Source: an uncultured Oceanospirillaceae bacterium
Lineage (GTDB): Bacteria > Pseudomonadota > Gammaproteobacteria > Pseudomonadales > Balneatricaceae
Direction of reading: 5' to 3'
DNA length: 64,000 nucleotides
Assembly: GCA_937138495.1 (NCBI GenBank)
Contig: CAKZPE010000079.1
Location: forward strand, 16,941-80,940
Made by a program: the position numbers and the translations under genes. Shown one piece after another: positions 8,855 to 17,237 of the stretch (position 1 is its first letter; every line of letters begins with the position of its first letter). The notes under the pieces are model-generated. The model was given only the letters and a program-made list of their open reading frames with translations, searched no databases and was not told the origin of the DNA.

Positions 8855-9919
8855 GTGAATACATTAACCGAGCAGCCGGCCATTCAGGTCAGCGGGGTCT
8901 GGAAGATCTTCGGCGACCGCTGGCGCGAAGCACTGCATGCGGTGCAAAACCAGGGCATCAGCAAACAACAGGTACTGGAAGAATATAACTGCGTAGTCGG
9001 CGTTGCTGACGCCAGCTTTGAAGTAGCTGAAGGCGAAATTTTCTGCATCATGGGCTTATCCGGCAGCGGAAAATCCACTCTGGTACGGCATGTAAACCGC
9101 CTTCTGGAGCCCTCAGCTGGCCATATCCGTGTCAACGGTGATGACGTGGTCGGGCTGAACGACAAACAGTTACGTGATTTGCGTAACCGCCGTATAGCCA
9201 TGGTCTTTCAGAACTTCGGGCTGATGCCCCACCGCACCGTCCGGGATAACGTCGCCATGCCTCTGGAGATCCGCGATCTGCCCAAAGCTACCCGCTGGCA
9301 GGAAGCCGACCGGGTACTGGAACTCGTCGAACTGAATGGCTGGGAAGACAAATACGCCCACGAACTGTCCGGCGGAATGCAACAGCGCGTGGGGCTGGCA
9401 CGGGCCATCGCCGCCGACCCGCAGGTTTTGCTGATGGATGAACCCTTCAGCGCCCTTGACCCGCTGATCCGACGCCAGCTTCAGGATCAGTTTATGCAAC
9501 TGGCCCGGGTCATGAAAAAAACCACCCTGTTCATCACCCATGATCTTGATGAAGCCATCCGTATCGGCCACCGCATTGCGATCATGAAAGACGGCCGTAT
9601 TATCCAGATCGGTACCCCGGAAGACATCGTCACCAACCCGGCAGATGATTACGTCGCCGATTTTGTTGCCAGTATATCCCGTCTTAAATTCGTGCATGCT
9701 GCTTCCCTGATGCAGAACCCGGACACCTATATTGCCGAATATGGCCCATTGCCACAGAACGCTCCGAAAGTCAGCGCCAATGCTGACCTGAACACCCTGA
9801 TCGACACCGCCATTGAATGGCCCGGCGCAATCATTGTTGAAGACGCCGGGAAAACCCTCGGCGTTATCGACAGAGTAGACATAATGCGCGGCATTCAGGG
9901 CAACGGAGGTTCAGAATGA
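8855..9919 (+). CDS. Betaine-type ABC transporter ATP-binding protein
   Basis: A 354-residue ProV/OpuAA-like ATPase. Walker A is GLSGSGKST, the signature is LSGGMQQRVGLARA, Walker B is VLLMDEPFSALD and the switch His is in FITHDLDEA. An N-terminal helix before the Walker A region (VWKIFGDRWREALHAVQ) is typical of this family. The C-terminal ~90 residues form a short CBS-like regulatory part. I chose GTG at 8855 because AGAAGGAAG precedes it at good distance; an in-frame GTG at 8807 sits inside a stem-loop. The stop overlaps the permease start (ATGA). Confidence 0.92.
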   Translation: MNTLTEQPAIQVSGVWKIFGDRWREALHAVQNQGISKQQVLEEYNCVVGVADASFEVAEGEIFCIMGLSGSGKSTLVRHVNRLLEPSAGHIRVNGDDVVGLNDKQLRDLRNRRIAMVFQNFGLMPHRTVRDNVAMPLEIRDLPKATRWQEADRVLELVELNGWEDKYAHELSGGMQQRVGLARAIAADPQVLLMDEPFSALDPLIRRQLQDQFMQLARVMKKTTLFITHDLDEAIRIGHRIAIMKDGRIIQIGTPEDIVTNPADDYVADFVASISRLKFVHAASLMQNPDTYIAEYGPLPQNAPKVSANADLNTLIDTAIEWPGAIIVEDAGKTLGVIDRVDIMRGIQGNGGSE

Positions 9920-11454
9920 ACAGCACCACTCAACACACAGCGCACGCCGCAGCAGACAAAAACACAGCCGCCTATCAACAGGCAGTGAATGAACTGGTCG
10001 ATCAGTACTGCGTGCAGAACAGCCCTTACTACCGTCAGGCCTTTGCCCGGATCAGCGGCGCTAACCGCTTTGTTCTCAGTTTTAACCTGATGGCCGCATT
10101 ACTGGGCCCGGTATGGTTTGCGGCCCGGGGATTATGGAGCTGGTTTCTGGTCTTTGTATTACTGGAAGCATTTGCCTGCATTCAGATATCTCTGGGCCTG
10201 TTCAGTGATCTGGGAGCCGAATCCAAACTGCGGGCCGAACGGATCAGCGCCACCCTGGAGCAACGCCGTGAACAACTGGCGACAGCCATTGAAAACGGTG
10301 CAGCGAACGTGGACGGCCTCAACCGTATCGTCAACTCACTGGAAAATGCCGTACAGCAGGCACTGCAGCAGGCCCAGGCACTGGAAACCGAGCGCATGTC
10401 CCTGCTGATTTTCGGGCTGGTGCTGATGACTGTCTTTAAACTGATTCAGGGGCTGATCGCTAACCAGGCACTGGAAAAGCACTTTACCCTGTGGCGTTCC
10501 GACCGCTATCTGCCCCACGGAGTTTCTTTCCTGCGCGGCATCACCGGACTGGCAATTGTGGCCACGGTATACGGCCTGGCATCAGCACAATTCTCGTTCC
10601 CCACCACCTGGTCGGCCCTGCAAACTTTTCCGGCACCGCAAGGCATCCGTATCGGGGTCAGCGCCAGCCTGAAAGAATGGTTCGACTATGCCACAGTTGC
10701 CGGCAGTGGCTTCTTCAACAATATCACCGACAGCGTACGAATCCTGCTGGACGGTCTGGAAACCCTGTTTGTGGGCACTCCCTGGCCGGTTGTCATCCTG
10801 TTCATTGCCCTGCTTGCCTGGCAATGTGCCGGACCAAGAGTGGCAATCTTTGCGATTGCCGGCCTGATGTACCTTGGCTTTCTGGGCTTCTGGGACAAGG
10901 CGATGGCCACCGTCTCCCTGCTGGGTGCTGCCGCCTGTGTAAGTATCTCACTGGGGATTCCAATGGGTATTCTCTGTGCCCGTAAACCCCGGGTGTACAC
11001 CTTCATCCGTCCGGTGCTGGACTTTATGCAGACCATGCCATCATTCGTTTACCTGATTCCGATCATCGCCTTCTTCGGTACCGGTAAACCGGCAGCCATT
11101 CTGGCCACCCTGGTATTTGGCAGCCCGCCGGTTATCCGCCTGACGGTACTGGGCTTACAGGGGGTACCGGAACACGTCCGTGAAGCAGCAATCTCTTTCG
11201 GGGCAACACCGGCATACCTGCTGTTCAAAGTAGATCTGCCACTGGCCGCCAAGACCATCATGGCCGGGGTCAACCAAACCATCATGATGAGCCTGGCAAT
11301 GGTTGTCATCGCCTCGCTGATCGGCGCAAAAGGTCTCGGGGAAGATGTACTTGAAGCCCTGCAATATGCCTCCACCGGTGAAGGTATTCTGGCGGGCTTT
11401 GCTATTCTGATCTGCTCGATGATTCTTGACCGGATCATTCAGGGCAAACGCTGA
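9916..11454 (+). CDS. Betaine-type ABC transporter permease with long N-terminal extension
   Basis: A 512-residue ProW/OpuAB-like permease. The last ~280 residues hold the usual inner-membrane domain, with the EAA-type loop VREAAISFGATPAYLLFKVDLPLA and the C-terminal GLGEDVLEALQYAS. The first ~200 residues are extra. They include FNLMAALLGPVWFAARGLW (reminiscent of DUF2628 proteins), two or three membrane segments and a coiled coil (about residues 105-160, with many Gln, Ala and Glu). ProW of E. coli is about 354 residues, so this extension is notable. It overlaps the ATPase gene by ATGA, giving one transport operon. Confidence 0.9.
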   Translation: MNSTTQHTAHAAADKNTAAYQQAVNELVDQYCVQNSPYYRQAFARISGANRFVLSFNLMAALLGPVWFAARGLWSWFLVFVLLEAFACIQISLGLFSDLGAESKLRAERISATLEQRREQLATAIENGAANVDGLNRIVNSLENAVQQALQQAQALETERMSLLIFGLVLMTVFKLIQGLIANQALEKHFTLWRSDRYLPHGVSFLRGITGLAIVATVYGLASAQFSFPTTWSALQTFPAPQGIRIGVSASLKEWFDYATVAGSGFFNNITDSVRILLDGLETLFVGTPWPVVILFIALLAWQCAGPRVAIFAIAGLMYLGFLGFWDKAMATVSLLGAAACVSISLGIPMGILCARKPRVYTFIRPVLDFMQTMPSFVYLIPIIAFFGTGKPAAILATLVFGSPPVIRLTVLGLQGVPEHVREAAISFGATPAYLLFKVDLPLAAKTIMAGVNQTIMMSLAMVVIASLIGAKGLGEDVLEALQYASTGEGILAGFAILICSMILDRIIQGKR

Positions 11455-11466
11455 GCATCAGTATCA

Positions 11467-11490
11467 CGCTGCCGTGGCAACACGGCAGCG
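11467..11490 (+). terminator. Strong hairpin after permease gene
   Basis: CGCTGCCGTG (11467-11476) pairs perfectly with CACGGCAGCG (11481-11490) around a GCAA tetraloop. The following AATTCTTCTC is only weakly T-rich, so termination may be partial and allow read-through to the regulator gene. Confidence 0.6.
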
Positions 11491-11532
11491 AATTCTTCTC
11501 AAACCCTTACAGATCCAGTATTCTCCTTGCCT

Positions 11533-12558
11533 ATGAATAAAGCAGTGTCCGGACAAAGCGGCGTCCGTCAGGTCGCCAAACTCGCAGGGGTCTCAGTTGC
11601 CACCGTTTCCAGGGTATTTAATCAGGCCAGCAACGTACGGCCGGATACCCGGGATAAAGTGATGGCTGCCGCCAAGCAGCTCAACTATGTTCCCAACAGC
11701 GCCGCCCGTTCCCTGACCATGAACCGCAGCTATACCATTGGCATCGTCATCCCCACCATCGACAACTCGATTTTCGCCCGCTTTATCGACGCCATTGAAC
11801 AGACGCTAGCCACCCGCGGCTATGGCCTGATCGTCGCCACTTGCGGTTTTGACCGGCACTGCGAAAGCCGCCGGGTTGAAGAGTTGCTGAAAATGGGCAT
11901 TGAAGGCCTGATTCTCTCCGGGGCTGAGCATGACCCGGAACTGCTTGATCTGATTGCTGCCCGAAATCTGCCGCTGGTCTGCACCAGCTTATTCGATGCA
12001 GAATATCCGTGGCCAACCATCGGCTACGACAACTACACCATGGGTAAAGCCATTGCCCGTCATCTGCTGGATCATGGCCACCGCACCTTTCACATTCTGA
12101 GTGGTCCACAGGCACTGATCGACCGGACCCGGATCAGGGTGCAGGGCATTTTGGATGAATTGCAGGAAGCCGGTATCAGTGACGCAGCCATCAGTGAGAC
12201 TGAACTGAACTTTGCTGCCGGCTGTGAAGCCGCACAGAACATACTCACGGCCCCCCTGAATTTCACTGCCCTGCTGTGTACATCCGATGTACTGGCCATG
12301 GGCGTCCTGCTGGAAGCACCGCGTCAGGGCATTCGAATTCCGCAACAACTATCGGTAACCGGCTTTGATGATCAGGACTGGGCCGCCGTCAGCAATCCCG
12401 GGCTCACCAGTGTACATACACCGTCCCGCCGCATGGGAGATGCCACCGCACAGGCATTAATGGACAATATCGAACAGGGACTGCCCGTCGACAGCCAGCT
12501 AATAGATTCCCATCTGGTGATACGGGGCTCCAGCGGCCCGGCCCCTTCTGCACCTTAA
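11533..12558 (+). CDS. LacI-family transcriptional regulator
   Basis: A 341-residue repressor-type regulator. The N-terminal HTH VRQVAKLAGVSVATVSRVFNQ and hinge helix YVPNSAARSLTM are followed by a periplasmic-binding-protein-like effector domain from about residue 60 (IGIVIPTIDNS, then VTGFDDQDWA near the C-terminus). The start is taken as ATG 11533; an in-frame TTG six bases upstream is less likely, and neither has a strong ribosome-binding site. As the last gene of the solute cluster, it is the best candidate to bind the palindromes at 5149 and 5267. The effector is unknown; a substrate of the DUF1989-GcvT enzyme is likely. A terminator follows. Confidence 0.92.
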   Translation: MNKAVSGQSGVRQVAKLAGVSVATVSRVFNQASNVRPDTRDKVMAAAKQLNYVPNSAARSLTMNRSYTIGIVIPTIDNSIFARFIDAIEQTLATRGYGLIVATCGFDRHCESRRVEELLKMGIEGLILSGAEHDPELLDLIAARNLPLVCTSLFDAEYPWPTIGYDNYTMGKAIARHLLDHGHRTFHILSGPQALIDRTRIRVQGILDELQEAGISDAAISETELNFAAGCEAAQNILTAPLNFTALLCTSDVLAMGVLLEAPRQGIRIPQQLSVTGFDDQDWAAVSNPGLTSVHTPSRRMGDATAQALMDNIEQGLPVDSQLIDSHLVIRGSSGPAPSAP

Positions 12559-12568
12559 GTTCAGGCAT

Positions 12569-12596
12569 AAAAAACCATCCGACCGGATGGTTTTTT
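12569..12596. terminator. Bidirectional Rho-independent terminator
   Basis: AAAACCATCC and GGATGGTTTT around a GACC loop, with A-run and T-run on the two sides. It lies between the convergent LacI and universal-stress genes. Confidence 0.9.
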
Positions 12597-12614
12597 ATAT
12601 ACTCAGTTATCGGT

Positions 12615-13553
12615 TCAGGACTCGCTGACGTGGCACTCAAAATCAGGGTCTTTCACCACCATGATGTCACAGTGAATAGAATCCAGAATCCGTTCAATCG
12701 TGCTGCCCACCATCAGCCGGTCAAATACGCCCCGGGCTACCGCCCCCATCACCAGTAAATCCACATGATGCTCATCCGCATACTCCAGCATCATTCGGTG
12801 CGGGGTTCCTTCCAGCAGGTTCACCCGGGAACTGTCTGTATTCAGCCCGTACGGTTCCAGTAAAGTATCCAGCGCCCGGATATGTTCACGGCGCACTTTA
12901 ACCTGCATATTTTCGAAATCCGCGATCACATGCTCATCAAAAATAGCGGAATGCGGTAATACATTAAAACAGTGCATCACCCGCATTTCGCCTTCAAGCT
13001 GCTGAGCAATTGCAGCACTCCAGTCCAGAATATGGCTGTCCAGCACAGCCGGCGATTCACATTCGTGGAAGGGATCAACCGTAGCTGCTACATGGCCACC
13101 GTCAGACCAGCTATGTTGTTTCACCAGCATTAAGGGCACCGGACACTCACGGATCAGTTGCCAGTCACTCTGGGCAAACAGAAAATGACCCAGGCGGGAA
13201 TGTTTTTCGATCTGATGAATTAAAATATCCGGCTGATAGCGAAGTACCTTACGTACCAGGCTGTCAGCATGATGGCGCTCCCAGCAAACATCATAATCAA
13301 CCTCGATGCCTTCTGCGGCCAGCTGCTTTGCCAGTGCTTCAAGCTCCTTTTCTGCCTGATGCATAAAGCCGTGCTCAGCCCGGATAAGGCCTTCTTTATC
13401 GAACAGGTAACTGTTACGCAGCGACGTGTTATAGCAGCACCGGAACAACTCCACACGGGCACCACTCGCCTCGGCCAGGCGCACGGTTTTCTCCAGCAGA
13501 AACCGATGCTCCACCCCTGCTTCAACGTTAACCAGTATCTTTTCTAAGTTCAC
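12615..13553 (-). CDS. Tandem universal stress protein (UspE-like)
   Basis: A 312-residue protein with two UspA folds: residues ~1-145 (ILVNVEAGVEHRFLLEKTVRLA) and ~150-305, ending in the nucleotide-loop-like VDLLVMGAVARGVFDRLMVGSTIERIL. The second copy keeps the GxxxxG-type ATP loop, while the first appears degenerate. Length and two-domain layout match UspE. The start is GTG at 13553, with AGGAGG seven bases upstream. It has an independent transcription direction from the neighbouring solute cluster. Confidence 0.88.
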   Translation of the reverse strand: MNLEKILVNVEAGVEHRFLLEKTVRLAEASGARVELFRCCYNTSLRNSYLFDKEGLIRAEHGFMHQAEKELEALAKQLAAEGIEVDYDVCWERHHADSLVRKVLRYQPDILIHQIEKHSRLGHFLFAQSDWQLIRECPVPLMLVKQHSWSDGGHVAATVDPFHECESPAVLDSHILDWSAAIAQQLEGEMRVMHCFNVLPHSAIFDEHVIADFENMQVKVRREHIRALDTLLEPYGLNTDSSRVNLLEGTPHRMMLEYADEHHVDLLVMGAVARGVFDRLMVGSTIERILDSIHCDIMVVKDPDFECHVSES

Positions 13554-13640
13554 CGTCAGACCTCCTATTCACTCAGCACCCTTTAAGCATGTATCAGCAT
13601 GAGAATTTTTCAACGCTTTTTTACCGCTTCAGGCAGAACA

Positions 13641-14384
13641 TCAGGCCAGTGCCTGCACCGCTGCCCGGATAATTCCGACGGCAGAAAGCAAAATCAGCAA
13701 GGCAATCACACCCCGGCGTAACTTCTTCTCCGGTAACACCCGAAATAAACGTGCCCCAAAGAAAATGCCAATACCCATAGGTAGCAGCATAGCTACGCTT
13801 TGCCATATCAGTTCTTCATTCAGCAAACCGTGACCGGACGCGGTACCCAGGAGGATAATATCGGTGAGTAAAAAGAACATAACCAGAGTGGCCCGCAACT
13901 CCGTCATGGTCAGATTCATGGCTGTCAGGAAGGTCGCCACCGGTAAGCCCCCCACACCCGCAGCACCGTTACAGACACCGGACACCAGCCCCAGTCCAAA
14001 AAACGGTACAGGCCCGGTGGGGCCACGGTACTGCCAGCCAACCGCCAGCAGAATGCTCATTATCAGAATAACGCCCGAAAGCAACAGACGGATATTATCC
14101 GCAGGCATCACTACCAGCGCATAGACACCCAGCGGCGTAGCAACCAGCGTGCCGATGAGCAGATAGATCAGAATGCGCCAGGCCGTATCCCGCCAGGTGC
14201 TGAGTACCATTTGAATACTGGCTGCTATCTCCAGTACAGCAATCATAGGCACCACCTGAGACGGGGCTAAAAACAGCGTTGCAGACGCCACCACAAGCGC
14301 AGAGAAACCGAAGCCAATACACCCCCTTACCACGCCCGCAACCCCGACAATCGCTGTCAGCATTATCCACTCAAAAAGCTCCAT
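13641..14384 (-). CDS. TauE/SafE-family membrane transporter
   Basis: A 247-residue inner-membrane protein with about eight hydrophobic segments. It shows the family pattern of two repeated halves beginning GVVRGCIGFGFSALVVA and GLVSGVCNGAAGVGGLPVATFL. Members export sulfite, sulfoacetate or related organosulfur anions, but substrates are poorly predicted. A Fur-like box lies about 22 bases upstream of its ATG, next to the bacterioferritin genes on the other strand. Any role in iron metabolism is only an inference from that position. Confidence 0.85.
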   Translation of the reverse strand: MELFEWIMLTAIVGVAGVVRGCIGFGFSALVVASATLFLAPSQVVPMIAVLEIAASIQMVLSTWRDTAWRILIYLLIGTLVATPLGVYALVVMPADNIRLLLSGVILIMSILLAVGWQYRGPTGPVPFFGLGLVSGVCNGAAGVGGLPVATFLTAMNLTMTELRATLVMFFLLTDIILLGTASGHGLLNEELIWQSVAMLLPMGIGIFFGARLFRVLPEKKLRRGVIALLILLSAVGIIRAAVQALA

Positions 14385-14406
14385 CCACCTTCCTCAATAG
14401 TTGCTA

Positions 14407-14422
14407 AATGATATTTATTTTC
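14407..14422. promoter_or_regulatory. Putative Fur box
   Basis: AATGATATTTATTTTC matches 13 of 16 positions of the Fur core AATGATAATCATTATC. It lies between the TauE gene and the bacterioferritin genes. Further GATAAT-like hexamers occur at 14457-14481. Confidence 0.5.
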
Positions 14423-14638
14423 AATCACTTAACACGAATCCTGTGCATCAGTTAGCGATAATAATTTACAAATGATAATGGCGGCATGGTATGCAAAAAC
14501 AGCATCAAAATACACCCGCAACTGTCATATAGATACGCTATATTTATGCCACCCTATTGTGCGACAGGTAGAACCAATTACAAAAATCAGCCTGTCCGAC
14601 CACAGAATAAATGACAAAAGCCCGATACGGAGAATCCC

Positions 14639-15124
14639 ATGAAAGGCAGCCAAAAAGTTATCGACGCCTTCAATATGTTGCTGGCAAACGAACTCGCCGC
14701 CATTGACCAGTACTTCGTCCATTCGCGGATGTATGACGACTGGGGCCTGGAGAAGCTATACACCCGACTGAACCACGAAATGGAAGAAGAAACCCAGCAT
14801 GCAGACTGGCTGATCAAACGTATCCTCTTCCTGGAAGGTGTGCCAAACCTGAGTAAACGCCGTGAACTGATCATCGGGCATGACGTTAAATCCATGATGG
14901 AAAATGATCTTAAGCTGGAACTGGAAGTTGTAGCAGCCGTGCGTGATGTTATCGCTACCTGTGAAGCAGAAAGGGACTATCAGAGCCGCGAGATCCTGGA
15001 AAAGCTGCTGTTTGATACCGAAGAAGATCACGTTTACTGGCTGGAACAGCAACTGGGCCTGATCGAACGTATCGGCATTGCCAATTACACCCAGTCACAG
15101 ATGGGCGGCGGTGCCGGCGCATAA
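14639..15124 (+). CDS. Bacterioferritin, ferroxidase-type subunit (heme Met absent)
   Basis: A 161-residue bacterioferritin that oxidises and stores iron in a 24-subunit shell. Ferroxidase ligands are kept: Glu18 (ANELAAIDQYF), Glu51 and His54 (EETQHAD), Glu94 (LKLELE), and Glu128/His131 (EEDH, one residue shifted by an insertion). The heme ligand Met52 of E. coli Bfr is replaced by Thr52. It is followed 76 bases later by a second bacterioferritin gene with the opposite loss, so the two probably form a mixed shell. ACGGAGAATCCC precedes the ATG. Confidence 0.93.
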   Translation: MKGSQKVIDAFNMLLANELAAIDQYFVHSRMYDDWGLEKLYTRLNHEMEEETQHADWLIKRILFLEGVPNLSKRRELIIGHDVKSMMENDLKLELEVVAAVRDVIATCEAERDYQSREILEKLLFDTEEDHVYWLEQQLGLIERIGIANYTQSQMGGGAGA

Positions 15125-15200
15125 CTCACAGCAACAGCCAAATATCAGAAGTGATATCAGAAGAAATATCTGACACTGATATCCGGATAAGGAATACATT

Positions 15201-15674
15201 ATGAAGGGTGACAGCCAAATTATCGCCGGCCTGAACGCCGTGCTTGCCAACGAACTGGTTGCCATTAACCAGTATTTTCTGCACGCACGCATGTTCAAAA
15301 ACTGGGGCCTGGACGGACTGAATAAAGCGGATTACAAAGTATCCATTCAGAAAATGAAGAATGCCGATAAAATCATCGAACGCGTGCTGTTCCTGGAAGG
15401 TTTGCCCAACCTGCAGGATCTGGGCCGGTTACGGATCGGTGAAGACACGGCTGAAATCATTCAGGCCAACATGGACTTTGAACTGGAAGCATTAAAGCCG
15501 CTTAAAGACACCATCGCCAAATGTGAAGAAAAGACCGACTTCATCAGCCGTAATTTGCTTGAAAGCATTCTGGAAGAGCAGGAAGAACAGATCGACTGGC
15601 TGGAAACCCAGCAGCACCTGATTGCCAATGCAGGTATGGAAAACTATCTGCAATCTCAGCTGGATGACGACTGA
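15201..15674 (+). CDS. Bacterioferritin, heme-binding subunit (ferroxidase ligands lost)
   Basis: A 157-residue bacterioferritin very like E. coli Bfr in its first 40 residues (NELVAINQYFLHARMFKNWG). It keeps the heme ligand Met52 (KMKNAD), Glu18 and Glu94. The other ferroxidase ligands are changed: Glu51 to Lys, His54 to Asn, Glu127 to Gln and His130 to Gln. It should therefore bind heme at subunit interfaces and assist electron release through Bfd, while the neighbouring subunit oxidises Fe(II). GGATAAGG lies ahead of the ATG. The two-subunit arrangement is known in other proteobacteria such as Neisseria. Confidence 0.93.
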   Translation: MKGDSQIIAGLNAVLANELVAINQYFLHARMFKNWGLDGLNKADYKVSIQKMKNADKIIERVLFLEGLPNLQDLGRLRIGEDTAEIIQANMDFELEALKPLKDTIAKCEEKTDFISRNLLESILEEQEEQIDWLETQQHLIANAGMENYLQSQLDDD

Positions 15675-15694
15675 GCTTCCCTTCTGCAATAATG

Positions 15695-16087
15695 CTATGA
15701 AGACGTTCCCACCGCAGTGGCCAGTGTGTCACTGTGGTGCTCTTCCAGCCAGGCAAACATTTCACGCTCCTCAAACCGCACATGTGCCCTGAGTATCCGG
15801 GCAAACTCAGCCTGCTCTTCATCACCGGTCGCAGCCACTAACCGGCGAAGTGCACAGTGATCCTGCTCAAACTGATCTTTAAGCGCTCCGTTAAGTAATC
15901 CGCCAAACAGCTGTTCCTCTTCATCAAAATGCGCCAGTAAGTCTGCAGCATAGGTTTCACGCATACACTGCCACTGTTCAGCAAGGGCATCAGATGACTG
16001 CTGTGCAGCATCCAGGATTCGCTTGGCATTCACCAGCGCGAGATGATGTTCTTTACTAAGAGGTGTAAGGGCGAGGGAGCGTTTCAT
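15695..16087 (-). CDS. Hemerythrin-domain protein
   Basis: A 130-residue four-helix protein of the hemerythrin / HHE type. Likely di-iron ligands are His14-His15 (SKEHHLAL), HFDEEE (~53-58), the DQFEQDHCALRR His and HVRFEEREMF near residue 110. Members bind oxygen, store iron or protect against nitrosative stress. It is convergent with the bacterioferritin pair and near bfd, which fits an iron-handling role. The ribosome-binding region is weak. The function within the family is not assigned. Confidence 0.85.
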   Translation of the reverse strand: MKRSLALTPLSKEHHLALVNAKRILDAAQQSSDALAEQWQCMRETYAADLLAHFDEEEQLFGGLLNGALKDQFEQDHCALRRLVAATGDEEQAEFARILRAHVRFEEREMFAWLEEHHSDTLATAVGTSS

Positions 16088-16269
16088 AACAAGAGCTCTT
16101 AAACAGGGAATTGAGAGACATCTTATAAACAGAACATTGACAGGGTCAAACAGGCATCAGGTAAAGGAAGGCTGGTACGAAGAAAACGCCGGCCATCAGC
16201 AAGAACAACAGGAATGCCTGATCAGGCAAGCGCCTTGCTTAGGCAAACTGATTATTAAGCAGCATTATA

Positions 16270-16464
16270 TCAGGCAACCTGAACGGCATTTTCTGCCAGT
16301 TCATACAGCTTATCGTTAAGAATCTTTTTCGTAACACGGGCACACTTACCGCACTGGCTGGCCACACCCAGCTCAGTAGAGAGCTGCTTCATAGTGGTTG
16401 CCCCTGCTTCGATACTGGCTTCGATTTTCTTGTCGGTAACACCGTGGCAAATGCAGACGTACAT
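16270..16464 (-). CDS. bfd: Bacterioferritin-associated ferredoxin
   Basis: A 64-residue [2Fe-2S] protein that binds bacterioferritin and passes electrons through the heme to release stored iron. It has the BFD motif MYVCICHGVTDKKI and the second Cys pair CGKC. The length equals E. coli Bfd when the start is ATG 16464; an ATG nine bases upstream is also possible. A good Fur box lies about 44 bases upstream, in line with induction of iron release under iron limitation. Confidence 0.92.
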   Translation of the reverse strand: MYVCICHGVTDKKIEASIEAGATTMKQLSTELGVASQCGKCARVTKKILNDKLYELAENAVQVA

Positions 16465-16507
16465 TGTATTCATTCTCATTAACAATCGCTGCACGGATAT
16501 TAATGTA

Positions 16508-16523
16508 AATGATAATGACTATC
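16508..16523 (-). promoter_or_regulatory. Putative Fur box upstream of bfd
   Basis: AATGATAATGACTATC matches 14 of 16 positions of the Fur core AATGATAATCATTATC. It lies 44 bases upstream of the bfd start. From here to 16779 I see no further gene; the rest is AT-rich leader for the next plus-strand gene. Confidence 0.7.
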
Positions 16524-16779
16524 AAGACTAATCAATATGAAAATGATTCACATCAATAATGTGTCGCAGTGCCAAATTGAGTACAAAGCTGCACGTTAAT
16601 TTCCGCTTTGGGTAGATTTAATCAGCCTGTTGATTTACAAACGATTTATACGCTTGTTTAATGTAAAGCAGCCAGACACCCCTCAGTGACGGTAATGCTG
16701 AAAACAGGATGCAGCGTTCACTGAATCAGAAAAACAATTACTATACTCACACGGGACGTGAATCAGGTTAAACAGATCT

Positions 16780-17133
16780 ATGACAGTACGCTTACCATTA
16801 CCCGCAGCCAAGAAGTTAACCATCATATATAACGTTGAGTCAGGTTGCCTCGGCCCTCAGGGACCTTCGCATATTGCCCCTTTCTGCCGGTTCGCAGAAG
16901 AACAAATGGCCGACCTGCACAGTGACTTCATTCACTGGCAAATTAACCCCCGCACAGACAACAGCAAGCCGGAAATTCAGTATTCGCTGATGAATAAACT
17001 GTTGCAGGAACACCAGGCTGAAAAGTTTCTCAGCTACTTCAATAAGAGTGTCGATGAACTGGAAACCTTTCTGCTGGGCATCATTGTGATTCTGATTGAG
17101 CAGTATCATAACGAACATCCTGAATGTAACTGA
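16780..17133 (+). CDS. Hypothetical protein
   Basis: A 117-residue protein I do not recognise. It has no signal peptide or clear membrane segment. The N-terminal part (LTIIYNVESGCLGPQGPSHIAPFCRFAEEQM) contains two cysteines and a Gly/Pro-rich stretch. The C-terminal half is amphipathic helical and ends in a hydrophobic LLGIIVILIEQYH. Codon use resembles the neighbours, which supports a real gene. The ribosome-binding region is weak. Confidence 0.65.
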   Translation: MTVRLPLPAAKKLTIIYNVESGCLGPQGPSHIAPFCRFAEEQMADLHSDFIHWQINPRTDNSKPEIQYSLMNKLLQEHQAEKFLSYFNKSVDELETFLLGIIVILIEQYHNEHPECN

Positions 17134-17237
17134 TTGCAACAAAGAAATTCCCCAAAGCGGTTAACCACAGATTCGCCCACCGGGCCGCCTGTGCTACCCT
17201 AACGCCTTAATTTGTCTGTCATTTTAAGGCCATTTCT

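Noticed and set aside
16137..16319. Short plus-strand open frame between hemerythrin and bfd genes
   Set aside because: It overlaps the end of bfd in antisense and has no start signal or family features.
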